Shown here in pieces: positions 48,965 through 58,874 of a stretch of DNA of 64,000 nucleotides. This DNA is from Kiritimatiellia bacterium. Its GTDB lineage: Bacteria; Verrucomicrobiota; Kiritimatiellia; UBA8416; JABMPJ01. The position numbers and the translations under genes are program-made. Numbering within the stretch: position 1 is the stretch's first letter; the number at the start of each line of letters is the position of its first letter. The notes below the pieces were generated by a model. That model had not been told where the DNA came from and searched no databases. It worked only from the letters and a program-made list of their open reading frames with translations. The stretch spans positions 1 to 64,000 of the forward strand of contig JADHWE010000003.1 in assembly GCA_016783675.1 (NCBI GenBank), in the 5' to 3' direction.

Positions 48965-50261
48965 ACACGTCGGCCAACTCCCGTGTGAGATGCTGTCGCT
49001 CGAATGGGGGATAGCCGACCGGCCCTTTGCTTAGCGTTCCGCCCTTCCACTTTGCGTACTGGTCGATGAGGAACTGCTTAATGCCGTCCTTATCACCGTA
49101 GTTGAGCATCACCCCGGCTTGGGTCTGCGCAAGGAGGGCGGCCGCATCGCCGTTGGCCGGACCGATTCCCAGGATGGGGTTGCCACTGGGCAGGTACTCG
49201 TAGATTTTGCCCGGTGCGTAGACGTGGTTGTTCACGAAGTCATTGAGCACAACCACAAGCGCCTGTGTTTCGTAGAGCTGGTCAATCATATCACTGTGCG
49301 GAATGTAGTCGCTGACGGTCAGGTTGGTGGCGGGGACTGTCTGCTCCACGCTTGCACGCACATTGGGAGATATGGAGCCAATGATGCGGAAGTGGAAGTC
49401 GCCTGCAAACGCCGGGTCTGCGTCAATCAGCTCGCGCATGCCCTCGAACAGCTCCATGGGAAAGCCCTGCGGATAGACGGTTCCGTAGTAGGAGACCGTG
49501 AAACGGGGAAGGGGTCGAATAGCGGGTCGCACGTCCTCAACGTCATACCCGTTCGTAATTACCTGGAACTTGCCTTGCTGGTCTTCTCCCAGTTTCATCA
49601 TGGCGAAGTTCTTGATACCGGGATTGGCGGCCAATACGTGGTCGGCCTTCTGCAGAACGCGGGTCTCGAGTTTGCGATTCCATTGCTTGATAAAGCCGAG
49701 GCGGGGTGCGGTGTTATAGGCATGGTTCTCCAGCCAGGGATCACGGAAGTCGACCACCCAGGGAAGCCCGGTTACCTTTTTTAGATCGGAGGCGATCAGG
49801 TGTGGCGTGTAGGGCGGCGACGAGGAGAAGATGAGATCCGGCTGTTCCCGGGCAATGATCTCGAGCCCTTTGCGCCGTGCGCTTCGCCGCCAACCGATCC
49901 GGGAGTCGGGCACAAAGAGGTTGAGACGAACCAGCTCTCCCAGCCGGTGCAGGCGGCTTGGTCCCCTGTCGGATGTGGCGTTCTCGCTTCCGGACCTGCC
50001 TTTGGGCGCGCGTTTCACCAGGCGCGCAAGTCCATTGTATAGGACATGCGGTTCCAGCGAAGGGGCGCGGTAGACCTTCTCTATCTGCGCGACCTCAGCC
50101 AGCAGACTCTCGTCCTGTGCGGGGTAATTGCCGTTCGCAACGGTGAGCACCACGGGCTCCCAACCCAGCTCTGGTAGATACTTGCAGAACTTGGCAACGC
50201 GCTGAACACCGCCGCCGCCGGCGGGCGGCCAGTAGTATGTAATGATGAGGGCTTTCTTCAT
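48945..50261 (-). CDS. Glycosyltransferase family 4
   Basis: ALIITYYWPPAGGGGVQRVAKFCKYLPELGWEPVVLT; APGKIYEYLPSGNPILGIGP. Confidence 0.88.
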   Translation of the reverse strand: MKKALIITYYWPPAGGGGVQRVAKFCKYLPELGWEPVVLTVANGNYPAQDESLLAEVAQIEKVYRAPSLEPHVLYNGLARLVKRAPKGRSGSENATSDRGPSRLHRLGELVRLNLFVPDSRIGWRRSARRKGLEIIAREQPDLIFSSSPPYTPHLIASDLKKVTGLPWVVDFRDPWLENHAYNTAPRLGFIKQWNRKLETRVLQKADHVLAANPGIKNFAMMKLGEDQQGKFQVITNGYDVEDVRPAIRPLPRFTVSYYGTVYPQGFPMELFEGMRELIDADPAFAGDFHFRIIGSISPNVRASVEQTVPATNLTVSDYIPHSDMIDQLYETQALVVVLNDFVNNHVYAPGKIYEYLPSGNPILGIGPANGDAAALLAQTQAGVMLNYGDKDGIKQFLIDQYAKWKGGTLSKGPVGYPPFERQHLTRELADVFNRLTA

Positions 50262-50371
50262 TTATGATCCGCAGGACGGGGTCGCCCTTCCAACTGAGCA
50301 TTTGCCATAGGTGCCGCCAGATGATATGAGAGAGACTCACACCTGACAAGGCGTCAGTTGAGGGGACCAGC

Positions 50372-51328
50372 GTGGGAGAGGCCGTGAAGCTTATAATCCA
50401 GATTCCGTGTTTCAACGAAGAGGGCACTCTGCCTGTTACCGTTGAAGATCTGCCCAGAGAAATTAACGGGGTGGATGAGATTGAGTTTCTGATCATCGAC
50501 GATGGCAGTGAGGATCGCACGCGTGAGGTCGCGAAAGAGTGTGGTGTGCATCACATCACCGGTTTTTCCGGCAACCGGGGGTTGGCGCGTGCATTTCAAC
50601 ATGGACTCAATACGTGCCTCGCTCTTGGCGCGGATATTATCGTCAACACGGATGCTGATAATCAGTATAGCGGTCACGACATTCCCAAGCTGGTTGCTCC
50701 CATCGTCAAGGGCGAGGCCGACATCGTGGTAGGTGACCGCGAAACGCACACCATCAGCCACTTCTCGGCCTTCAAGAAGTTTCTACAGAAACACGGTAGC
50801 ATTCTCGTAGGCAAAGCATCAGGCATCGAAGTGCCTGATGCGACAAGTGGCTTCCGGGCCTTCAGTCGCGAAGCGGCTTTGAGCCTGAACGTGATCAGCG
50901 ACTTCTCTTACACGCTGGAGACATTGATCCAGGCCGGACGTAAGCGGATGAGAATTGAGAGCGTCCCGATCCGCACCAACGAGAAGTTGCGCGAATCGCG
51001 TCTTTTCACGTCCATGTTCAGCTTCGTCCGTAAGTCTGGATCAACGATGGTGCGCGTCTATACGACACAGCAGCCGCTCAAAGTGTTTCTCGTTCCGGCT
51101 ATCCTCTTTCTTGCTGCCTCGCTTATCCCCTTTGGACGTTTCCTGTACTTCGTGGCTAAGGGGAATGGCGGCGGCCATGTCCAGTCCTTGATCTTCGGGC
51201 TTGTACTTTTCTTCGTCAGTGGTTTTCTCACGATCATTGGCGTCCTCGCAGAACTCATCACCGCCAACCGCAAGTTGATCGAGGAGATTCTCAAGACAAC
51301 GCGCGACAAGCGGGATGCCGCACTGTAG
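50372..51328 (+). CDS. Glycosyltransferase family 2 (DPM/GtrB-like) with C-terminal TM segments
   Basis: LIIQIPCFNEEGTLPVTVEDLP; IDDGSEDRT; NTDADNQYSGHDIPKL; DATSGFRAFSREA. Confidence 0.9.
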   Translation: MGEAVKLIIQIPCFNEEGTLPVTVEDLPREINGVDEIEFLIIDDGSEDRTREVAKECGVHHITGFSGNRGLARAFQHGLNTCLALGADIIVNTDADNQYSGHDIPKLVAPIVKGEADIVVGDRETHTISHFSAFKKFLQKHGSILVGKASGIEVPDATSGFRAFSREAALSLNVISDFSYTLETLIQAGRKRMRIESVPIRTNEKLRESRLFTSMFSFVRKSGSTMVRVYTTQQPLKVFLVPAILFLAASLIPFGRFLYFVAKGNGGGHVQSLIFGLVLFFVSGFLTIIGVLAELITANRKLIEEILKTTRDKRDAAL

Positions 51329-51337
51329 GCTGCCTCC

Positions 51338-52381
51338 ATGCGTGTTCTCGTTGAAATCCTGCATCCGGCTCACGTCCACGTATTCCGGCACGCCATCAAG
51401 ACGTGGCAGGCGCGCGGCGACGAGGTGTTGGTTCTGAGCCGTGAGAAGGAGTGCGCCAACGCGCTCCTCGACGCCTACGACATTCCCTACAAAAGCATCA
51501 GTGCGCTCGGCAGGAAGAAGTGGTCACTCATCACGGAGATGGTTGTGCGTGATGTCCGCATGTTGGCCGCCGCGTTGACATTCAAGCCGGACGTGTTGGT
51601 TGGCATCATGGGTGTGACCATTGTCCAGGTTGGCAAACTGATCCGGAAGCCCGCGATCGTGTTCTACGACACCGAGAACGCGGTCACGACCAACCGCTTT
51701 GTCTATCCCATGGCCCACTCCGTCTGCACGCCCGAGTGTTACACCGCTCCGGTCAACGGCAACCATGTTACCTACCCGGGCTACCATGAGTTGGCCTACC
51801 TTCATCCCAACCGGTTCACGCCTGACCGCGACAAGGTGCGCGCTCTGGGCATCGAGCCGGACGCCGACTACTCCATCGTCCGCTTCGTATCGTGGCAAGC
51901 CTCGCACGATGTCGGGGAGAAGGGGCTTGGCGCGGCATTCAAACGCGACGTGGTCGACCGGCTCATCACCTGTGGACGGGTGTTGATTACGAGCGAAGGG
52001 GCGTTGCCGGATGACCTGGAGCAGTACCGGTTTGCATTGCCTCCCGAGAGTATGCATGACGTCATGGCTTTCGCCCGGATCCTGGTGGGGGAGAGCGCCA
52101 CGATGGCCAGTGAGGCGGCGGTACTGGGTGTGCCGGCCCTCTACATCAGCGACACCGGACGCGGGTACACCGATGAAGAGGAAGCCAAGTACGAGCTGGT
52201 CTACAATTTCACGACAGACCAGTGCGATGCGGCACTGACGCGACTGGACGAAATACTGGCGATGGACGATTCGAGAGCGGTCTTCCAGGCGCGGCGGCAG
52301 GCGATGCTGACGGCGCGGATCGATACCACGCAATGGATCGTCGACCACGTCGACAAGGTTGTGGGTGAGGGACGCTCATGA
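51338..52381 (+). CDS. DUF354 domain protein (GT-B-like), paralog of 42515..43552
   Basis: MRVLVEILHPAHVHVFRHAIKTWQARGDEVLVLSRE; GESATMASEAAVLGVPALYI. Confidence 0.83.
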   Translation: MRVLVEILHPAHVHVFRHAIKTWQARGDEVLVLSREKECANALLDAYDIPYKSISALGRKKWSLITEMVVRDVRMLAAALTFKPDVLVGIMGVTIVQVGKLIRKPAIVFYDTENAVTTNRFVYPMAHSVCTPECYTAPVNGNHVTYPGYHELAYLHPNRFTPDRDKVRALGIEPDADYSIVRFVSWQASHDVGEKGLGAAFKRDVVDRLITCGRVLITSEGALPDDLEQYRFALPPESMHDVMAFARILVGESATMASEAAVLGVPALYISDTGRGYTDEEEAKYELVYNFTTDQCDAALTRLDEILAMDDSRAVFQARRQAMLTARIDTTQWIVDHVDKVVGEGRS

Positions 52382-54468
52382 TGGAGGCTCTCCAGACCGT
52401 CGGTCTCGGCGCGCTTCTCATCACGCTGCGTCTTGCCGTTCCGGCCCTGTCACTTGGCTGGCTCCTTGCGGCCCCGGCAGAGTTGTTTCACCTCACGTGG
52501 GAGCGCCGCATTATTCTCAGTGCACGCGCCATGCTGGTGGGGGTGCTGGTGTCGGCGCTGCTCGTCTTTGCGTTGGGACAGGCAGGGCTCTATCGTCCGG
52601 TCCTGGAGCTCGCCCTCCTTGCCGTCGTCTGTCTGGCCGGGCTCACCCCGGCGCTCTTGCGCCACCGGCGTGAGTTTGGAGTGTTCATGCGTGCCTGTGC
52701 GCCGGTTGTCGGACTCTGTCTCTGCGGCACGGCAGTCATCCTGGCGCTTCCCGAACGAAGCGAATGGATGCTCGGCGGTTGGGATCCCGGCGTCTACACG
52801 AGCGAAGGTATGGCGCTGGAACGTACGGGCAGCTTCTACCCCGAGGATCCGCTTCTGTTCGAGGAATTCAGCCCCGAAGAGAAGGCCGTCTTCACGCGTA
52901 CGGGGTCAGGGCGCACCGAGCGCTTCCCGGGCGTGGTGCTGGACGAGAATCGGCAAACGCTTTCGTACGAATTCTTCCGTCTTCATCCCTCCATGATCGC
53001 CCTGTTCCAGCGCTGGGGCGGGATGACCGCCGTGCTGCGTGGCAACACGATCCTGGGCATGCTGGTGGCCCTCATCTTCTTTGCGATGGTGCTCGATCAC
53101 ATGGGCCCCGCGCACGCGGTCTGTGCCACGCTGCTGCTCATGGCGCAGCCGCTCTGGCTCTACCATGCCCATGTGCCCGTCTCTGAGATGATGCATCTGC
53201 TCCTGATGACAGGCGTAGGGTTGCTCTGGGCTGAGCGATCGCCTCGCACGGCGACCGTGTTTCTGTTTGCGCTGTTGCTCTTCGGGATGATGCTCAACCG
53301 GTTCAGTTTTCTGCCATTTGCGGGAATGCTGCTCGTCGCGCTTGCTTTGCGCGACCTGTGCCGGGAAGACCGGGGCCGTGTCTGGATGGAACGCGGACTG
53401 CAGGCGACCGCCGTCGTGGCCGGGGCTGTCATTGACCGTCACGTGGCGCAGGCCTCGCTGGCCGGGTGGAGCTCGGGCCTGATGCCGCAACTCTTCGCTG
53501 TATTTGGTTTGGGTGTTCTGGCGGCCTTGGTTCTGGATGCGCTGGGCACGATCGGTGCTATCCGGAAGCGTTTTACCGAATTTCCTCGTTGGATGCCCAT
53601 CGCAATCGCGTGGCTTGTCATCTGCGCCCTGGCGGCCATGTATGGTTATGGTTTCGCTGGTCGCGGTGGCCGTGAAGCAGACAATCTCCGTCGACTTGTG
53701 CCCTACGCCGGATACGCAGCCGTGACTGTTGCCCTGCTCGGGGGTCTTATGGTCACGCATGGCCGCAAACGAGCATCCCGGGCGCTGGGCAGCTTTCTGC
53801 TCGTTCTGGTCGGCATACTGCTGATCGTTTCGCTCAAGAAATGGGCGCGCGATCTCTATCCATGGGCCACGCGGCGCTACCTGGTCAACGCGGTTCCCCT
53901 GGTGGCCATCCTGGCAGCTGTCCCCGTTGTGTGGCTCTGGAATCGGGGTAGCCGGGCTATGCTCTGCCGGGGTGCCGCAGTCTTGCTGTTGATGGGGGTC
54001 CTTGGGTGCAGTGCCCGCCGCAGTTGGCATGCGTGGTCGCGTGTTGAAACCAGCGGTGTGCAATCGGTCTTGCATGTGATGGCTGACCAGATTGAAACGA
54101 ACGATATCGTGGTCTCTGATACGCCGACCTGGGGAATGCCGCTTAAGATGATCTACGGGAAGGAAGTCCTGAACGGGAAGCATATGTGGCGTCGCAAGGA
54201 CGCCGCGCAGATGCAGGTGGGCCTCGATGCACTGAAGCGATTGCATGATGACGGGCACCGCATCCGCTTCCTGACCAGCACACGAACATTGGGCATGGAC
54301 ATCTTTCCCGTAGCGGTCGAACCGGTCACGCTTGACTGGCAGTCGGAGGAAGCGGTCCTCGAAGAGATCAACCACAGTCCGCGCGCCGATGACTTCGAGG
54401 TGCGCGAAAAGCGCAACATCTTCCGCCTGTTCACATGGCATCCGGCCGATGCCGACCCCCGTGAATGA
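52378..54468 (+). CDS. Polytopic GT-C-like membrane protein
   Basis: 696 aa, many TM segments; GGWDPGVYTSEGMALERTGSFYPEDPLLF loop; ATGA overlap with previous CDS. Confidence 0.7.
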   Translation: MMEALQTVGLGALLITLRLAVPALSLGWLLAAPAELFHLTWERRIILSARAMLVGVLVSALLVFALGQAGLYRPVLELALLAVVCLAGLTPALLRHRREFGVFMRACAPVVGLCLCGTAVILALPERSEWMLGGWDPGVYTSEGMALERTGSFYPEDPLLFEEFSPEEKAVFTRTGSGRTERFPGVVLDENRQTLSYEFFRLHPSMIALFQRWGGMTAVLRGNTILGMLVALIFFAMVLDHMGPAHAVCATLLLMAQPLWLYHAHVPVSEMMHLLLMTGVGLLWAERSPRTATVFLFALLLFGMMLNRFSFLPFAGMLLVALALRDLCREDRGRVWMERGLQATAVVAGAVIDRHVAQASLAGWSSGLMPQLFAVFGLGVLAALVLDALGTIGAIRKRFTEFPRWMPIAIAWLVICALAAMYGYGFAGRGGREADNLRRLVPYAGYAAVTVALLGGLMVTHGRKRASRALGSFLLVLVGILLIVSLKKWARDLYPWATRRYLVNAVPLVAILAAVPVVWLWNRGSRAMLCRGAAVLLLMGVLGCSARRSWHAWSRVETSGVQSVLHVMADQIETNDIVVSDTPTWGMPLKMIYGKEVLNGKHMWRRKDAAQMQVGLDALKRLHDDGHRIRFLTSTRTLGMDIFPVAVEPVTLDWQSEEAVLEEINHSPRADDFEVREKRNIFRLFTWHPADADPRE

Positions 54469-54507
54469 TTGCAGGTGCCCATGCATGGTGCTATACCTTC
54501 TGCGGCT

Positions 54508-55200
54508 ATGGATCGGTACCTACCAGAGGCGAAAATGACGGGGAGCATTGCGGCGCAGAACGCTGCATTGGCGCTGTTGGACCATTTTTGCGAGCCTGAC
54601 CCCATCTATGCCGAGGGCGAGATTCACAGTGTCTACTACGACACGCCCTGTCAGCATGCCTATCACGATAAAGCCAATGGGGACTTCCTTAAGAGCAAGG
54701 CGCGCCTGCGTTGGTACAAGCCGGATATCTCGGACGATCCGAAGCAGAGCACCGCGTTCTTCGAACTGAAACGCCGCGGCGGTGGTGGGCGGCGCAAATC
54801 GCGGGCCAAGCTCTCGCTGGACCGGCAATGGCTCCACAACGCCCCACTCGAAGATGCCGGCTTCATGCGCATCCTCGACGACCAACGTTCCGAGCTGGGC
54901 GGTGAGCTGGCCGCCGACCTGTTTCCCTTGGCCGTTATCAAGTACACCCGTTTCCGGTATGTCTATCCTCCGTTGGCTGCCCGCGTGGCCGTGGACACAC
55001 GCATAGGATCAGGGCGCGTCAATTCCTCGTTCCTGGCCGGCGAAACAGATGTTGAGATCCCAATCACGGTGCTGGAAGTCAAGAGCAACGAACGGTGCGA
55101 ACTGCCCTGGCTCCACGAAATGTTCAACATCGGCTTCCGGTCGCGCAGCTTTTCAAAATATGGTGCCTGTATGGCGCAACTCATGGGTGACGAGAGATAG
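54508..55200 (+). CDS. VTC domain-containing protein (polyphosphate-polymerase-like)
   Basis: EIHSVYYDTPCQHAYHDKANGDFLKSKARLRWYK; FFELKRRG; AVIKYTRFRYVYPP; VLEVKSN. Confidence 0.8.
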   Translation: MDRYLPEAKMTGSIAAQNAALALLDHFCEPDPIYAEGEIHSVYYDTPCQHAYHDKANGDFLKSKARLRWYKPDISDDPKQSTAFFELKRRGGGGRRKSRAKLSLDRQWLHNAPLEDAGFMRILDDQRSELGGELAADLFPLAVIKYTRFRYVYPPLAARVAVDTRIGSGRVNSSFLAGETDVEIPITVLEVKSNERCELPWLHEMFNIGFRSRSFSKYGACMAQLMGDER

Positions 55201-55275
55201 GCGTACGGAGACCGGATGTCAGAGGTCGGAGATCGGAAGCCAAAGAGAGGCGTCCGAGAGTAGAGGAGAGAACAG

Positions 55276-55977
55276 ATGCATAGAAAGATTCAGATGATGT
55301 TGGATAGTTTCTCGCCGTCCGAGGGGGCGGAACATTTTGATCCATGGTGGCTCCTGGTGGCGCTGCTGGCTTCCCTGGCGGCCTCGCTGGTGGCGAGCTG
55401 GCTTTACTCGGTGTTCTATGAGCGGCGGGGGACGGGCAGCCAGATCAACCGGGCCTTTCCGCTGCTGGGTATCTCGATCACGACGCTCTTTGTGAGTGTC
55501 CAGGTATCGCTGCCGCTCTCACTCGGACTGCTCGGTGCGCTCTCGATCGTTCGCTTCAGAACGCCGGTCAAGGAGCCGGAAGAAGTCGGCTTCATCATGT
55601 TGGTTATTGCGGCTGCGATCACCTGTGCCACTTTCCGGTTCGAGTTTCTGCTGATTCTCTACGGGGTGGCGGTCTTCGCGTTGTTGGTGTTCCGCTCGCG
55701 CGTGTTCTTCAAGCAGAATGCCCGCGACGGCTTGCTGATCATTGCGATGCAGGATGATGCCGCGAATGAGCTGCTGGACCCGTTGAATGCCAAGGTCAGA
55801 GGTGCCACCCGTAGCTGCAACATGGAAAGCTGCACGTCCCGGGAGGGGGTAGCCAGTGTGCAGTACTCCTACTCCGGACTGAAGGGCTCCCTGGCGGAGT
55901 TCAGGACGGCCCTGACGTCTGATCCCAGGGTCCAGACGGTCAACTTCCTCATGAACCGTCCGGGCAACGTGACCTGA
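55276..55977 (+). CDS. DUF4956 membrane protein
   Basis: FPLLGISITTLFVSVQVSLPLSLGLLGALSIVRFRTPVKEPEEVGFIMLVIAAAI; between VTC and CotH genes. Confidence 0.83.
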   Translation: MHRKIQMMLDSFSPSEGAEHFDPWWLLVALLASLAASLVASWLYSVFYERRGTGSQINRAFPLLGISITTLFVSVQVSLPLSLGLLGALSIVRFRTPVKEPEEVGFIMLVIAAAITCATFRFEFLLILYGVAVFALLVFRSRVFFKQNARDGLLIIAMQDDAANELLDPLNAKVRGATRSCNMESCTSREGVASVQYSYSGLKGSLAEFRTALTSDPRVQTVNFLMNRPGNVT

Positions 55978-55991
55978 TAGCTGGAGTCTTG

Positions 55992-58874
55992 ATGAGACTG
56001 TCGTGGCGCCGCGCAATCTTCGGGTTTGTCCCCCTTGTCCTGATCGTGGCGGCGGTGTCGTCCGATCGCGTCATGATCGGGATGCCCCGGGCGCGTCTGC
56101 AGCACTATGGCCGCAAGATCTCGAAGAAGCTGCAGGAGAAGGCCGTCTTTGCCTACGTGCCGTGCGATGCGCCTTTCGGCAAGGATGAGTGGGTCCAGGG
56201 CCTGGATGCCGATACCCGCAGCAGTCGTCTTGTTGCGGGAAAGCACGGATATGCACGCCACATCATCCCCGGCGACTGGGGCCTGATCTCGGTGCCCATG
56301 GAGTACATTGAGCGCGAAGAGACCACCATGGTGGCCTGGCTCAAGTTCCACGAGAAAGAAGACACCTTTCAGGTAACGCGCTGGCTGAAGAAGAGCGGGA
56401 GCAAGCTGCAGGTGCTCTGTCCCTACAAGTGGGACCCGCTGGTAGAAATCACGTTTCCTGCCACCGACGAGTTCTTTCACGTAGCGGTCGTCATCAGCAA
56501 CAACCCCAAGCTCCTCCAGCTTTACATCAACGGCGAGGTCGCGGCCGAGCTGGCCATGGAAAACTACTACCCGCTGATCGAACGGTACAGTCTCGACATC
56601 GGTCAGCGCCGCTGGACGCCGCCCGCCGATCTGGTGGTGGATGATTTTGCTTTCATCCGACGTGTGTTGCCTGCCGACGAGGTCCGCGAGATCGCCACCA
56701 CGCGCCGCTCGCTCGCGGCGCTCTATGCGCCGGCGACGCACGCCAAGCTTCGTGTGGCGGCATCCGTCGACAACCTGTGCCGCCGGATACTGAAGTCACT
56801 GGACATGTTCTGGCCGGGGTATTTCGAAGGCCGCATCACCAAGACCGGCCTACCTGAGTATGGCCTGTTGCTTTCCAAGAAGGACCGTACCTACTTCAAC
56901 GCCTACCATTCCGAGCGGATCGCGCACGGGCTGACGGATCGCGGAACATCCGACCGGCGGAGTGTGGACATTGTGGTCGACGGCGTGAAATACGATGCCC
57001 GGGCGGAACTTGTACATCGGCCGCTAACTGGCGACCTGGCTTACAGCCGCAAATCCTACTCGATTGCCGTCGATCCCGGTGCCGATCCGTCGTTGGCGCA
57101 TCCTGGCTTCGAGCTTACCCCGATCGAGCTGATGGACCCGATCCTCATGGTTCTGGCGTCCCGCCTGGCCCGGGAACATGGGGTGCCGGTCGTGCCGGTG
57201 GTCTTGACCGTGCTGCGCATCAACCGGTCGCTGGAGCAGCTCTGTGTTGCGTATCCGCGTTCCTGCGATCCGGGATACTACCGCCTGGACGATTCGGATC
57301 AGTGTCTCGCTCTGCTTGCGGAACTGCCGCTCAATCCGAATGAAGTCGTCGCGGAGTACCGTGCCCTGGCGCGCGGGCTTCGTCCACTGTTTGCATCGGA
57401 CAAGCGGTGCCCGCTGAGCAGCCGACACTGGCGTGTCCGTACGAGGAATATGGCAACGCGCATCGCCGCGCACCTCGCAAGCGACTCCGGTAGTCAGCTG
57501 GATCCCCTGGAGAAGGCGGCGGCCTTGATGTCCGAGCGTTTCTTCCTGGGAGATAACCCGGCGGCCAACCTGGTGGTGACAGACTTGAGTCTTAAACCGT
57601 TGACCACGCACGGAATCACCACGACATTCAAATCCCTGACCCCGGATGTGATCCGCGATGACGGCAGCATCAGCCGTCCGGCATCGGCCGCACAGGAGGG
57701 TGTCGTGCGCGTGACCGTCGCCGATGCGCAGCGTGCGCTTACGAACGACCTGCGCTTTGTCGTTCAACCCACGCAGCTACCGGCGAAGGTTCTGCACCTG
57801 CGAACCGGCAACGAGATCGGGCTTGAGCACCGCGTGTCGGCCACGGCGCGGATGTTCGACCGTTCCGGCGCACCGGTGTGTGACTGGATCAGCGTGCGGA
57901 CTAAGTATCGCGGCAACGCAGCCGTGATCGAACCGAAGAAGTACTTCTCTCTGCGGCTTGACGATTCTGCGGTTCTCGTGGGTGAGCGGGCATACACGCA
58001 CGTCAACCTGACCTCGTCCTACCTGGACCCCACGTTCATGAAGGACAAACTCACGTATGACCTGTTCCGTGAGTTTGACGGTCAGGATGACCTCAACTAC
58101 ACCCCCCGCTGCGAATACGTGGAAGTGGCGCTCGACGGGCGCTACCATGGGCTGTACACGATCTCGGAGCGCGTGGATGGTGTGAGCCTGGGCTTTGACG
58201 AACCGGTGAACGATGCGGGTGAGCGGCCGGCGCTCTACAAGTCCCTTGGGCGCAACTCCAACTTCCGCGTTCTCTCGCACGGCGACTACTCGCAGAAGGT
58301 CCCGGGCTGGAAGCAGATGGCTTACTGGAAACCGTATGAAACGTTCATCAACCTGTGCGGCCAGTCCTCGGACGCTGAGTTTGCGCGTGACTTCGAAAAG
58401 CTAGTGGATCTCGACAACATTATCGATTTCCACCTGATGCTCTGGTTCAACAACGACCAGGACGGATCCAAGGCGAATATCTTCATCGCGCGGGACAACA
58501 AGCCGGGGTCCCGGTTCTTCCTGATTCCGTGGGACAACGACAAGACCTTCAAGAAGAGAGGGTGGCAAAACAACTACCTTTTGAAGCGCCTCATGGCGAA
58601 CTACCCGGGGTATCGTGAGCGACTGACAGATCGGTATCACGAATTGCGCAAAGGCGTGCTCTCTACGGATGCGCTTATGTCTCGTATCGACGGTATGGCG
58701 ACGACCTTGGCGCCGGCCTATCGCCGTGACCACGAGGTCTGGGGTGACGAATACTACGGACAACACGTCGATAACAGTTATTACCTCGAAGCCCTGCGGA
58801 CCTGGATTCAGAACCGCCTGACCGATATGGATACCGTTTTCCCGAAGAACTCCAACCAGGGGCATGATGGATAG
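55992..58874 (+). CDS. LamG-like plus CotH kinase family protein
   Basis: N-terminal TTMVAWLKF...LQLYINGEVAAEL...VDDFAFIRRVLPADEV (LamG-like); C-terminal CotH: NLTSSYLDPTFMKDKLTYDLFREF, GLYTISERVDG, FFLIPWDNDKTF. Confidence 0.83.
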   Translation: MRLSWRRAIFGFVPLVLIVAAVSSDRVMIGMPRARLQHYGRKISKKLQEKAVFAYVPCDAPFGKDEWVQGLDADTRSSRLVAGKHGYARHIIPGDWGLISVPMEYIEREETTMVAWLKFHEKEDTFQVTRWLKKSGSKLQVLCPYKWDPLVEITFPATDEFFHVAVVISNNPKLLQLYINGEVAAELAMENYYPLIERYSLDIGQRRWTPPADLVVDDFAFIRRVLPADEVREIATTRRSLAALYAPATHAKLRVAASVDNLCRRILKSLDMFWPGYFEGRITKTGLPEYGLLLSKKDRTYFNAYHSERIAHGLTDRGTSDRRSVDIVVDGVKYDARAELVHRPLTGDLAYSRKSYSIAVDPGADPSLAHPGFELTPIELMDPILMVLASRLAREHGVPVVPVVLTVLRINRSLEQLCVAYPRSCDPGYYRLDDSDQCLALLAELPLNPNEVVAEYRALARGLRPLFASDKRCPLSSRHWRVRTRNMATRIAAHLASDSGSQLDPLEKAAALMSERFFLGDNPAANLVVTDLSLKPLTTHGITTTFKSLTPDVIRDDGSISRPASAAQEGVVRVTVADAQRALTNDLRFVVQPTQLPAKVLHLRTGNEIGLEHRVSATARMFDRSGAPVCDWISVRTKYRGNAAVIEPKKYFSLRLDDSAVLVGERAYTHVNLTSSYLDPTFMKDKLTYDLFREFDGQDDLNYTPRCEYVEVALDGRYHGLYTISERVDGVSLGFDEPVNDAGERPALYKSLGRNSNFRVLSHGDYSQKVPGWKQMAYWKPYETFINLCGQSSDAEFARDFEKLVDLDNIIDFHLMLWFNNDQDGSKANIFIARDNKPGSRFFLIPWDNDKTFKKRGWQNNYLLKRLMANYPGYRERLTDRYHELRKGVLSTDALMSRIDGMATTLAPAYRRDHEVWGDEYYGQHVDNSYYLEALRTWIQNRLTDMDTVFPKNSNQGHDG

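Noticed and set aside
52906-54486. 526-aa - strand ORF
   Set aside because: Antisense to the GT-C-like gene 52378..54468; His/Gln/Arg-rich composition typical of shadow ORFs.
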